In this document: positions 42,798 to 51,635 of the stretch, one piece after another
Layout: the number at the start of each line of letters is the position of its first letter
Position numbering within the stretch: position 1 is the first letter of the stretch
Source of the DNA: CATQGW01 sp965242565
Lineage (GTDB): Bacteria; Chloroflexota; Dehalococcoidia; Bin125
Assembly: GCA_965242565.1 (NCBI GenBank)
Contig: OZ251457.1
Span: forward strand, 682,001 to 746,000
DNA length: 64,000 nt
Reading direction: 5' to 3'
Position numbers and translations under genes: made by a program
Notes under the pieces: generated by a model
What the model was told of the DNA's origin: nothing
The model's input: only the letters and a program-made list of their open reading frames with translations
Database searches by the model: none

Positions 42798-43419
42798 TTA
42801 GCGCCAGATTTGGGAGAGGTTGATGGTGAGGTTGGGGAGGATGTCGCCGCAATCGAGCTCGTTGGGGCGCTCGAGCTGCTCGGGCTCGGCCTGGCGCTCG
42901 CGGTAGACCCAGAGGGTGTCGCTGAAGGGGTCGATCAGCCAACCGAGGCGGGCGCCGTTGGTCATCCACTGCCGCATCTTGGGCCTGCTGCTGCGGGAGC
43001 CGGTCGGAGGGCGAGCGGATCTCGACGACGAAGTCGGGACAGATGGGCCAATAGCCCTCGTCGGTCGCGTCGATCGTCGCCAGGCGTTCGGGGCTGATCC
43101 AGACCGCGGCGGCGGTGCGGATCGATCCGTCGGGCAGGCTGAAACCGGCACCGGTGAACGCTGCGTCGCTTCCGTCGGCGTCACACCACAAGACAATCTG
43201 CATGCTGATTCTGACTCGCCGCCCGCTGCTGCGCGGACCGGCCACGGGTGAGATTTCGAGCGCGCCGGCGGCGCTGCGCTCGAAGCGCCAGGCGTCGTTG
43301 AGACCGGCGAGCTCGAGCAGACGGTCGTCGGTCAGCGCCCAGCGCGCGGGCAATCGCAACGCGACCGGCCAGCCGCGCGGGGCGGCGGGCGTTTCGTCTT
43401 TGATCGGCGTATCCGACAC
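42798..43419 (-). pseudogene. Uma2-family endonuclease gene with a frameshift
   Basis: The first part, read from GTG 43419, gives VSDTPIKDETPAAPRGWPVA and leads to CPDFVVEIRSPSDRLPQQQA. The second part, in another frame, gives KMRQWMTNGARLGWLIDPFS, then DILPNLTINLSQIWR. These are consecutive pieces of a Uma2/DUF820 restriction-fold protein (motif FVVE-x-RSPSD then K-x-x-x-Y/W-x-x-x-G-x-x-x-x-W-x-ID). The frames join if one G is removed from the GGG at about 42981-42983. A single-base insertion is therefore the likely lesion, or a sequencing error. Confidence 0.75.
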
Positions 43420-43493
43420 GGGTGCGCTTTCTGTGAATCGATCCTGTGCGAGTGTAGAGTTGAATTGCGTGGCGCGGCGGGCGCTGGTGCGTC

Positions 43494-44486
43494 TTGGTTT
43501 CAGCTGCACTCGAACTTGAACAGCCTGCGCGTGAGGCGCTGGACCGCTATCTGGAGCGGCTGCGGGTGACGCGCGGGCTCTCGCGGCACACGCTGCGCAA
43601 CTACCGCAGCGATTTGGGGCACTTTCTGGGCTGGCTGGGGGAGCGCGGGATCGCGCTGCCGGCGATGGTGCGCGCCGACTACCGCGGGTATCTGGCGGAG
43701 CTGCGCGAGACGGGCGTCGCGGAGGCGAGCATTCGGCGGCGGGCGAGCACGATCAAGTCGTTCGTGCGGCGGCTGCACCGCGACGGCGAGCTGGAGAGTA
43801 ATCCGCTGGAGCTGGCGGCGACGCCCAAGGCGACGATGCAGCTGCCCAAATCGCTCTCGCCGGAGCAGGTTGAGGCGCTGCTTGACGCGCCGGATCGCTC
43901 GACGCCGGGCGGGTTGCGCGACCGCGCGATTCTGGATGTGCTCTACAGCTGCGGGCTGCGGATCAGCGAGCTGGTCGATATGCGGCTGGGCGACTACGAC
44001 CCCGACGCGATGCTGTTCGTGGTGCGCGGCAAGGGCAACAAGGAGCGGGCGGCGCTGCTGGGCGCGCCGGCCGAGCGCTCGCTGGAGGAGTGGCTGCGCG
44101 CCGGGCGTCCGGCGCTGACCGGGGAACGCAGCGCCGACTGGCTCTGGCTCAACCGGCACGGCGGGCCGCTCTCGGCGCGGGCGGTGCAGCTGGCGATGCG
44201 GCGCTACGCGGCGCAGGCCGGAATCGGGCAGCACGTACACCCGCATCTGTTGCGGCACTCGTTTGCGACACATATGCTCAATGGCGGCGCGGACCTGCGC
44301 GTCGTTCAGGAGCTGTTGGGGCACGCCAGCGTCTCGACCACGCAGCTCTACACGCACGTCACGGAGCGCGACAAGCGCGCCGCGATCGAGGACGCGCTGG
44401 ACGGCATTTCGGAGCTGCTGCGCGAGCGCCGGGAGCGCCGCGCAGGCCGACCGAACGGCGCGCGCGAGGCCGACAGCGGGGGTTGA
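43494..44486 (+). CDS. xerC: Tyrosine recombinase XerC/XerD
   Basis: The product has 330 residues. The SAM-like N-terminal core-binding domain covers residues 1-110. The catalytic set is complete: Arg in LYSCGLRISELVDM, Lys in VRGKGNKERAALL, HLLRHSFATHML, LLGHASVSTTQLY, with Tyr in TQLYTHV. It resolves chromosome dimers at dif. The TTG at 43494 is the best start available; no ATG lies nearby. No arm-binding domain is seen, so it is not a phage integrase. It follows a leftward Uma2 pseudogene; topA normally adjoins it, and here is 4.4 kb away. Confidence 0.9.
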   Translation: MVSAALELEQPAREALDRYLERLRVTRGLSRHTLRNYRSDLGHFLGWLGERGIALPAMVRADYRGYLAELRETGVAEASIRRRASTIKSFVRRLHRDGELESNPLELAATPKATMQLPKSLSPEQVEALLDAPDRSTPGGLRDRAILDVLYSCGLRISELVDMRLGDYDPDAMLFVVRGKGNKERAALLGAPAERSLEEWLRAGRPALTGERSADWLWLNRHGGPLSARAVQLAMRRYAAQAGIGQHVHPHLLRHSFATHMLNGGADLRVVQELLGHASVSTTQLYTHVTERDKRAAIEDALDGISELLRERRERRAGRPNGAREADSGG

Positions 44487-44494
44487 GGAACCGT

Positions 44495-44959
44495 ATGAAG
44501 GTGCTGCTGATCGCCGGTCCGAACCTCAACATGCTGGGACAGCGGCAGCCGGAAATCTACGGCAAACAGACGCTCGCCGAGATCGAGGAGCTGGTACGCA
44601 AGCGCGCCGAGGAGTGGGGCGTCTCGATTCGCCCCTACCACTCGAATCATGAGGGCGCGATCATCGATTTCATCCAGGAGGAGCGCAACGCGGAGGGGTT
44701 GATCATCAATCCCGGCGCGCTCTCGCACTACGGCTACTCGCTGCGCGACGCGCTGGAGGCGTTTCCGGGCGGCAAGATGGAGGTCCACCTGAGCAATGTT
44801 CACGCGCGGGAGTCGTTCCGCCACAATCTGGTCACCGCGCCGGTGATGGACGGCGTGGTCGCCGGCCTCGGCTGGCGCGGCTATCTGGCGGCGCTCGACG
44901 CGCTGGTGCCGATGCTGCAGGAACGGGCGGTGCCCGGCTCGAACCCGGACAAGACCTGA
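44495..44959 (+). CDS. aroQ: 3-dehydroquinate dehydratase, type II
   Basis: This 154-residue enzyme dehydrates 3-dehydroquinate in the shikimate pathway. Motifs are LLIAGPNLNMLGQRQPEIYG, the active-loop Tyr region, SNHEGAIIDFI, and NPGALSHYGYSLRDALEAF, then VHLSNVHARESFRHN. Usual length is 140-155. It starts 8 bases after xerC ends with GAGGAA just upstream, and its TGA overlaps the ATG of the peptidase gene. The aroQ-pepP-efp order is common in Gram-positive lineages. Confidence 0.95.
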   Translation: MKVLLIAGPNLNMLGQRQPEIYGKQTLAEIEELVRKRAEEWGVSIRPYHSNHEGAIIDFIQEERNAEGLIINPGALSHYGYSLRDALEAFPGGKMEVHLSNVHARESFRHNLVTAPVMDGVVAGLGWRGYLAALDALVPMLQERAVPGSNPDKT

Positions 44960-46041
44960 TGAGCGAACGCCTGGACCGAATTCGCGCGGCGCTGGCGGAG
45001 GCCGAGGTGGAGGCGCTGCTGATCGGCAGCGGGTACAACCGCCGCTACGCGAGCGGCTTCACCGGCTCCAGCGGCTGGCTGCTGATCAGCGCTGAACACG
45101 CCGGGCTGGCGACCGATTTCCGCTACACGGAGCAGGCCGCCGCCGAAGCGCCCGAGTTTGAGGTCTTTCAGGCGCAGGGCAAGCTGACGGACTGGTGGGC
45201 CGACTTCGCCAAGCCGATCGGCCGCTGCAAGCTGGGCTTCGAGGCGGAGCAGCTGAGCGTGGCGGGCCACAAGGATCTGCGCGACGCGAACGTGAAGCTA
45301 CCCGCCTCGCGCCGCCCCTCGCTGGTGCAGACGAACGGCGTCGTGGAGCGGGTGCGGGCGGTCAAGGATGCGGCGGAGCTTGAGTGTCTGCGGCGGGCGG
45401 CGCGGCTGACCGACGAGACGTTCGCGGATGTGCGGGAGCGAATTCAGCCGGACTGGACCGAGCGGCAGGTCGCCTGGGAGATTGAGCAGTACGCGCGCAC
45501 GCACGGGGCGGAAGGGCTGGCGTTTGAGACGATCGTGGCGTCGGGGACGTGGGGGGCGCGTCCGCATGCCCGCCCGCGCGATGCCGCCGTGGGCGAGGGC
45601 CGTCCGATCATCATCGACATGGGCGTGCGGATCGATGGCTACTGCGCCGACATGACGCGGACGTTTGTGATTGGGGATGCCGACGAGCGGTTCGGGGAGG
45701 TCTACGACATCGTGCTGGCGGCGCACGAGGCGGCGGCGCAGCTGGTGGAGCCGGGGATGGAGGCGAAGGACGCGCACGCAATCGCGTTCGACGTGATTGA
45801 GGGCGCGGGCTACGGCGAGCGCTTCGGGCACGGGTTGGGGCACGGGGTTGGGTTGCAGATTCATGAGACGCCGTACATCGGTACAACCTCGGAAGACACG
45901 CTCGCCGAGGGCGCGGTGATCACGATCGAGCCGGGCATTTATCTGCCGGAGTGGGGCGGGGTGCGGATCGAGGACATGGGCGCGCTGACGGCGGATGGCT
46001 TCGAGTCGTTCAGCGGCAGCCCGAAGTTGCGGATGGTTTGA
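44959..46041 (+). CDS. pepP: Xaa-Pro aminopeptidase (M24 family)
   Basis: This 360-residue metallopeptidase cuts N-terminal residues before proline. Creatinase N-terminal domain is residues 1-130. Metal ligands are in IIIDMGVRIDGYCADMTRT (two Asp), FGHGLGHGVGLQIHETP (His), ITIEPGIYLPEWGGV (Glu) and GVRIEDMGAL (Glu). The TGATG overlap with aroQ indicates coupling. Usual partner efp is displaced by 5 kb of repeat DNA and a large secreted protein gene. Confidence 0.9.
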   Translation: MSERLDRIRAALAEAEVEALLIGSGYNRRYASGFTGSSGWLLISAEHAGLATDFRYTEQAAAEAPEFEVFQAQGKLTDWWADFAKPIGRCKLGFEAEQLSVAGHKDLRDANVKLPASRRPSLVQTNGVVERVRAVKDAAELECLRRAARLTDETFADVRERIQPDWTERQVAWEIEQYARTHGAEGLAFETIVASGTWGARPHARPRDAAVGEGRPIIIDMGVRIDGYCADMTRTFVIGDADERFGEVYDIVLAAHEAAAQLVEPGMEAKDAHAIAFDVIEGAGYGERFGHGLGHGVGLQIHETPYIGTTSEDTLAEGAVITIEPGIYLPEWGGVRIEDMGALTADGFESFSGSPKLRMV

Positions 46042-46958
46042 GCGGGAAATCGCCCGCGCGCAGCCTCCAACCCCGCGCCTCCAGGATCCGTCGTTCCAGA
46101 CTTGATCTGGAACCCAAACCCAAGCCCTTTCGCGACGTGAGGGTCCCGAGCGCCCCTCCAACGAGCGTGCGCGGGGACTCCGGGACTCCGCGTCGCCAAC
46201 AACCGCCGCATAGGCCCCAGATCAAGTCTGGGGCGACGGAATGGGTGGCGGGACGGCGGGCGGAGGCGGGCGCGGGGAGGTTCCCGCTCGGGGGCGGGAA
46301 TGACGGGGAAAAGGGGGCGGGAATGACGGGGGAAGAGGCGCGGGCATGACGGGGAGAGGGGGCGGAGCGAGGTCCCGAACTGCCCGCGGACGGCGTCGGC
46401 GGGTGGCTCGGGATCTCGGCGCTGCGCACGACGTTGGGTTTGGGCCCCAGATCAAGTCTGGGGCGACGGAATGGGTGGCGGGACGGCGGGCGGAGGCGGG
46501 CGCGGGGAGGTTCCCGCTCGGGGGCGGGAATGACGAGGGAAGAGGCGCGGGAATGACGGGGAGAGGGGGCGGGCATGACGGGGAGAGGGGGCGGAGCGAG
46601 GTCCCGAACTGCCCGTGGACGGCGTCGGCGGGTGGCTCGGGATCTCGGCGCTGCGCACGACGTTGGGTTTGGGCCCCAGATCAAGTCTGGGGCGACGGAA
46701 TGGGTGGCGGGACGGCGGGCGGAGGCGGGCGCGGGGAGGTTCCCGCTCGGGGGCGGGAATGACGAGGGAAGAGGCGCGGGAATGACGGGGAGAAGGGGGG
46801 CGGGAATGACGGGGAAGGGGGGCGGGAATGACGGGAAGAGGCGCGGGAGTGGCGGGAGGAGGAGAGTGGGAGTGGCGGGGGAGGGAGCGGGACCTTGCTC
46901 TATCCGAAGCGGCAGGCGGGCGACGAGTGTCCACATTGTAACGCAATCGTAAAATCGA
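46042..46958. repeat. Palindromic repeat array, second long array
   Basis: After an inverted TTCCAGACTTGATCTGGAA at 46094-46112, the core CCCCAGATCAAGTCTGGGG is repeated at 46214, 46445 and 46674. The periods are 231 and 229 bases. Each unit carries ATGGGTGGCGGGACGGCGGG, TTCCCGCTCGGGGGCGGGAA and spacers of the GGGAATGACGGGGAG type, and a CGCTGCGCACGACGTTGGG segment. The array ends in GGGGAGGGAGCGGG near 46890. It has no credible coding frame. Confidence 0.88.
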
Positions 46959-46970
46959 GGGGGGGGGGGG
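46959..46970 (+). repeat. Run of 12 G in the leader of the FG-GAP-like protein gene
   Basis: An uninterrupted G12 lies 92 bases before ATG 47063, directly after GTAAAATCGA. Such a tract can change length by slippage and alter transcription start or promoter spacing. It is the only such long run in the window apart from the C14 at 47148-47161. Confidence 0.9.
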
Positions 46971-47062
46971 CAAACGTTGAGCTCATGTAGCATGCGGGCA
47001 ATCCACAGCTCGTTCGCACCCGCCGCCGAGGTTTGGCGCGCGTCCGCGAAAGGAGACTCCCC

Positions 47063-50000
47063 ATGCCTCTGCTGCCTGTCCGACGGAGCCAATTTGCCGG
47101 CCTGGTCTCGCTCGTCGTGCTTTTGGCGCTGGTCGCCGCTGTTTTATCCCCCCCCCCCCCCGCAAACGCCCAGATTCCTCCTGACCTCCAGGTCGCCCCG
47201 ATCCTGAAAGACGAGTCGGACAACGTTGTCCCGCCCGGCTCGACGAACACGGTCGGCGTGCAGGTCAGCTTCAGCGGCGCGGCAATCCCCGAAATGATGA
47301 TCAGCGAGGCGCGCCTGCGAATCGTCGGCGATGTCGAATTCGAAGACAGTGGGCGCAGTTCGCGGGGGATCACGGATCAGCAGGTGGGCAGCAGCGGCTC
47401 GCTGATTGGCGCGGCGAACGCGATTCAGGCGAATTTCGACCACGACGGCAGCGCGGCGACGGATCCGGTCACGCTGACGGTGGTGGGCGCGCGGGCGGCG
47501 ACGGCGCACGGCTACAGCTCGGCGGGGGCGGTCTACGTGTTCGAGGGGACGGAGCTGGTGGCGACGCTGACGGCGGGCGACTCGGCGAACACGGGCGCGC
47601 GGTTCGGGCAGGCGGTGGATGTGGCCGGCGGCGTGATCGTCGTCGGCGCACCGGCGGAGAACGCCGCGTCGAGGTTCAGCTGGCACTGGCGGCGGGCCGA
47701 TTACAGCAACAACGGGCCGGTTGGGGCCGTGCATGTGTTCGAGAAGCGCGCCAACACCGACGGCACGCGCACCTGGCAGCGGGTCGCAAAGCTGCTGCCG
47801 GTCGACCACCCCAAGTCGTGCGAGCTTGAGGGCGAGCGCCCGTTCTCGAGCCGCCCGAACCAGGGCGGGTATCTGTCAGTGCAGACGATTACGGACTTCG
47901 GCAACGGCGTCGGGGTGAGCGACGATGGGGCGACGATTGCGGTGCATGCGCGTCCGCCGATTTTGAACTCGGCGCAGACGGTGACCTGCGCGAACTCGGC
48001 CACCGCGCTGACGTCGTCGGACGTGAACGCGCTGACCGGCGACGAAGATATCGACCGCTGGCGCTACGCGACGGGCTGGGTGTTCAGCCGCGGCGCGGGC
48101 TGGGGCGATATGGAGATCAACGACAGCGGAGTGGCGGCGCTGCACACGCCGTCGTCGGTGCCGCTGGGCAGCGGGTCGCACAACGTGAATCGGCGCGACG
48201 GGGCGTTTATCGGGGATCTGGACATTTCGGGCGACGGGACCGTGGTGGCGATCGGGCATTCGCAGCTGGATCTGCCGCTCGATGCGACCTCCGGCGTGCA
48301 GGGCGGCTGCCACTCCTGCGCGGATCGCGATCACGGCGGGGTGACGATGTACGACCGCGGGAGTTCGGCCTGGAGCGCGTTTTCGGGAGCGGCGACGGCG
48401 GTGCTGAACGGGACGGGCGACAGTCAGCTGAACAGCGCGTTTATGCCGCGGATCGGGAGCAACGTGGTGCTGGATGTGTCGGGCGAGACGCTGGTGGCCG
48501 GGGCGGGCGGGCGCTATTCAACGGTGCGGCACGCGACCAACAATCCGAACAACGCGATCAATCCCTGGAAGGGCGCGGCGCTGGTCTGGGTCAAGCCGTC
48601 GGGCGCCTGGGCGAACGACAGCGCTCCCAACGCGCAGCTGACCGACGCCGATTCGCACCCGGCAGATTTGTTCGGCCGACATGTCGCGATCAGCGACAGC
48701 GGGGATCGAATCATCGCCGGCAACGAGTCGGACAGCGAGTTCAACTACCGGCGAGGCGAGGCGCACATCTTCGAGAAGTCGGGCAGTTGGGCCGACAACT
48801 CGGCGGCGGCGCTGGTGCTGACCTCGCCGCAGTACGCGGAGAGAGATCCGGAGACGTACCGGCTGGCGTTCGGCGCGGGTCCGGCGATCGACGGCGAGAA
48901 CACCGTGGTGATCGGCCAATTCGAGTCGATCGAGTATCTCAACGAGCGCTGGGTCGACGGGGTGCGGCAGACGAACCTGGAGACGGGCCCGGGGCGGGCC
49001 TGGCTGTTCGACCTGTCGAGCGGCCAGCAGCGCACATCGCAGGCGACCGGTCAGAGGTTGGCGGTGCCGGTGTCGAACTGCGTGCCGGACGATTCGGACG
49101 AGACCAGGCGCTGGAACTGCGATCTGTATTTCGGCGCGGCGGCGGCGGAGTTCGTGGTCCCGGTGGGGACGCGGGAGGGTTCGACGTTCACGCTCTCGGT
49201 GAGTCTGAAGATCAACGGGGAGCTTCGGACGGGCGCGCAGACGGTGCGGGTGGGGAGGGTCGCAGAGGTCGCTTCGGCAACGTTCGACTTTGCGGAGTAC
49301 CGCTCCGCCGAGCGACGCGGGGAGCAGTACCCGTCAACCATCTCGGCCGGGCAGCGAACCATGCTGCGGCTGAGCCTGCTGAATGAGAACAATGCCGCCT
49401 CGGCGAAGGGCTCCGTTTCGTCGATCCTCCTGACCACCACCGATGGCGCGCTGACGACCGGCATCGGGGGCGGCTGCGAGGGCGGAGGCGGCCTGATCTG
49501 CCATATTCCCGTCGCGGCGCTCAACACCTCCAACAGCGACGACATCCGCGTCGCCCTCGAACACCCCGGCGCCGGCAAGGCCGGTCGGGCAACCGTGCGC
49601 GCCACCGTGATCTCCACGAGCGGCGGTTCCTTCCGCCCTGATCCGATCAACATCACCTTCGCCGGCGCGGCCCGCGCGCTCGCCATCTCCCAGCCGGACC
49701 GGAGCCTGCTCAACACCGACACCTGCGACGCGCCGGCGACGAGCGGTCCGGTTGACTGCCGAACTGCCGACGACCAGGACAACCGCGATGTGCTGACCCT
49801 GCAGGTGACCGCCACGGACGCGGCCGACAACAGCACGGCGGCGCCGACCACGCGCTACAGCGCGAGCATCAGCGGCCCCGACGACGCGCGCGTGCCGAGC
49901 AGCGCCATCGCCGTCGACTGGCCGCTGCGCAAGGACGGCGAAGACGACGGCACTGATATCAGCGAGACGGATCCGTTGGACACTCGGAACGGCGCGCCGC

Positions 50001-50656
50001 AGGTGCGGCTCAATGTCAACGCCTCGGAAACAGCCAGGCTGGCCAACGGCGAGTACACCCTCAGGTTGAGCGCGGGCAGACTCGAGGCGACGCAAACGTT
50101 CCGGGTCAGCGGCGGGCCGATTGCGATCACGCTCAGCGCGCCCGAAACACTCCCGGGGGTCGACGGCCAGATTACGCTCACCGCGACCATCGCCGACGCC
50201 TCCGGTGAAGCCGTGCCCGACGACACGCCGGTCAGTTGGACTGAACGCTCAATCGGCGACCGACCGGTGCTTGTTCGACTCGCGGCCGAACAGCAGACCA
50301 GCGGGGGCACGGTCTCGGCCAGCTTCCTGGTCGTCGACTCCGGTTCCGCCTACGTGACGGCCACGGCGGGCGATGTGACGGATGTCCAACTGCTGCGCTT
50401 CGGCGAGGCCGGCCGGCCGGCTGCGCTCTCGGAGGGGTTGAGCCAGACCCAACCGGGCGCATTCAGCGTCTGGTTGCGCGAGCAGGAGATCGGCGCCGCC
50501 GAGCTGCTCGCCTCGCTCGACGGCGTTCTCGCGATCCTGCTCTGGGATAACCGGGCGAACGACTGGGTCTACTACGGCGTCGCCGACGGCCTGCAAATCC
50601 CCGGCTCGATGAATTTCCAGATTCCGCTGGGCGCCATCCTCTGGCTCGGCCGCTGA
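47063..50656 (+). CDS. Large secreted FG-GAP/integrin-like beta-propeller protein, phase-variable signal region
   Basis: The product has 1,197 residues. ATG 47063 has AAAGGAGA 9 bases upstream. The signal peptide is FAGLVSLVVLLALVAAVL, then SPPPPANA and Q, where the four Pro come from a C14 run. Then several FG-GAP-like blades (VYVFEGTELVATLTAGDSAN, FGQAVDVAGGVIVVGAPAEN, FGRHVAISDSGDRIIAG) and three to four Ig-like domains follow. It ends with VLAILLWDNRANDWVYYGVA and an LWLG-type end. Removing or adding one C causes early stops. It probably mediates surface adhesion. Confidence 0.75.
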   Translation: MPLLPVRRSQFAGLVSLVVLLALVAAVLSPPPPANAQIPPDLQVAPILKDESDNVVPPGSTNTVGVQVSFSGAAIPEMMISEARLRIVGDVEFEDSGRSSRGITDQQVGSSGSLIGAANAIQANFDHDGSAATDPVTLTVVGARAATAHGYSSAGAVYVFEGTELVATLTAGDSANTGARFGQAVDVAGGVIVVGAPAENAASRFSWHWRRADYSNNGPVGAVHVFEKRANTDGTRTWQRVAKLLPVDHPKSCELEGERPFSSRPNQGGYLSVQTITDFGNGVGVSDDGATIAVHARPPILNSAQTVTCANSATALTSSDVNALTGDEDIDRWRYATGWVFSRGAGWGDMEINDSGVAALHTPSSVPLGSGSHNVNRRDGAFIGDLDISGDGTVVAIGHSQLDLPLDATSGVQGGCHSCADRDHGGVTMYDRGSSAWSAFSGAATAVLNGTGDSQLNSAFMPRIGSNVVLDVSGETLVAGAGGRYSTVRHATNNPNNAINPWKGAALVWVKPSGAWANDSAPNAQLTDADSHPADLFGRHVAISDSGDRIIAGNESDSEFNYRRGEAHIFEKSGSWADNSAAALVLTSPQYAERDPETYRLAFGAGPAIDGENTVVIGQFESIEYLNERWVDGVRQTNLETGPGRAWLFDLSSGQQRTSQATGQRLAVPVSNCVPDDSDETRRWNCDLYFGAAAAEFVVPVGTREGSTFTLSVSLKINGELRTGAQTVRVGRVAEVASATFDFAEYRSAERRGEQYPSTISAGQRTMLRLSLLNENNAASAKGSVSSILLTTTDGALTTGIGGGCEGGGGLICHIPVAALNTSNSDDIRVALEHPGAGKAGRATVRATVISTSGGSFRPDPINITFAGAARALAISQPDRSLLNTDTCDAPATSGPVDCRTADDQDNRDVLTLQVTATDAADNSTAAPTTRYSASISGPDDARVPSSAIAVDWPLRKDGEDDGTDISETDPLDTRNGAPQVRLNVNASETARLANGEYTLRLSAGRLEATQTFRVSGGPIAITLSAPETLPGVDGQITLTATIADASGEAVPDDTPVSWTERSIGDRPVLVRLAAEQQTSGGTVSASFLVVDSGSAYVTATAGDVTDVQLLRFGEAGRPAALSEGLSQTQPGAFSVWLREQEIGAAELLASLDGVLAILLWDNRANDWVYYGVADGLQIPGSMNFQIPLGAILWLGR
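47148..47161 (+). repeat. Run of 14 C inside the signal-peptide coding region
   Basis: C14 spans part of the Ser codon, four Pro codons and the next first bases. With 13 C the frame ends after some 19 codons; with 15 C it ends after about 8. Only the 14-C form (or plus/minus 3) makes the full protein. This is the layout of a contingency locus. Confidence 0.9.
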
Positions 50657-50946
50657 TCCCGGTTAGCGCCAGTGCCGCTGTGGCGCGCCAGGATCCGTCG
50701 CCCCAGACTTGATCTGGGGCCTATACGGCGGTGGTTGACGGGACGAGGTCCCGAACTGCCCGCGAACGGCGTCAGCGGATGGCTCGGGCCTCCGACGCTG
50801 CACGCAACGTTGGGCTTGGGCCCCAGATCAAGTCTGGGGCGACGAACAGGGGGCCGGAACGAGGGGCGGAGGCGGGCTCGTGACAGATTCCCGCTCGGGG
50901 GCGGGAATGACGGGTGAGGGGGCGGGAATGACGGGGAGAGGGGGCG
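50657..50946. repeat. Palindromic interspersed repeat cluster
   Basis: The stretch after the FG-GAP-like gene carries the core inverted as CCCCAGACTTGATCTGGGG at 50701-50719 and direct at 50821-50839, then TTCCCGCTCGGGGGCGGGAA and two GGGAATGACGGG units. No gene is seen. The last 70 bases form the leader of efp. Confidence 0.8.
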
Positions 50947-51020
50947 GAATGCGGCGGGGCTGGGGTAGGCTGCGAAGGACGGCCGCACAGCCACTGGGCA
51001 ACTGGGCAAGGATGGGCGCG

Positions 51021-51587
51021 ATGATTTCGACGGGGGACCTGAAGCGCGGCTTCGTGATCGAGCTGGACGGGGCGCAGTACCAGATTGTGGACTGGGAGCA
51101 CATCAAGGTGGGGCGCGGCTCGGCGCAGGCGCGGATCAAGCTGCGCGACGTGCGGGCGGGGCACACGATTGAGCGCACTTTCCAGGCGGGCACCAAGTTC
51201 CGTCGGGTGCGCACCGAGCACCAGACGATGCAGTACCTCTACCGCGACGGCGACCTCTTTTACTTCATGGACACGGAGTCTTACGAGCAGCAGCCGCTCT
51301 CGTCGGAGGTGGTGGGCGAGGCGGTGCAGTACATGGCGGAGAATTCGGAGGTCGCGGTGCTGGTGGTGGGCGAGGAGCCGATCGCGGTGGAGCTGCCGGC
51401 TTCGGTGCCGCTGCGGGTGGACGAGAGCGATCCGGGCATCAAGGGGGACACGGCGACGGGGGCGACCAAGCCGGCGACGCTGGAGACGGGCTTGACGGTC
51501 AATGTGCCGCTGTTCATCGGCCCCGGCGACAGGGTGAAAGTGGACACGCGCACCGGGCAATATCTGGAGCGGGCGGAGTCGGCCTGA
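51021..51587 (+). CDS. efp: Translation elongation factor P
   Basis: This 188-residue protein rescues ribosomes stalled at proline runs. It starts MISTGDLKRGFVIELDGAQY. Domain I loop reads VGRGSAQARIKLRD, so the tip residue is Arg32 rather than Lys. No EarP or EpmA gene is in the window. Domain III is IKGDTATGATKPATLETGLT, then PLFI. ATG 51021 follows AAGGA at 8 bases; the in-frame ATG 51012 would add three residues. The FG-GAP-like gene upstream contains proline runs in its signal region. Confidence 0.93.
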   Translation: MISTGDLKRGFVIELDGAQYQIVDWEHIKVGRGSAQARIKLRDVRAGHTIERTFQAGTKFRRVRTEHQTMQYLYRDGDLFYFMDTESYEQQPLSSEVVGEAVQYMAENSEVAVLVVGEEPIAVELPASVPLRVDESDPGIKGDTATGATKPATLETGLTVNVPLFIGPGDRVKVDTRTGQYLERAESA

Positions 51588-51635
51588 GTCCAAGCTGAGA
51601 TTGGGCTGAGATCGGGTTGAGTTGGAGGGCGGATC

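Noticed and set aside
46010..47092. 360-residue leftward open frame rich in Pro, Ser and Arg
   Set aside because: It is a translation of the 230-bp repeat array, repeated three times, with no independent support.
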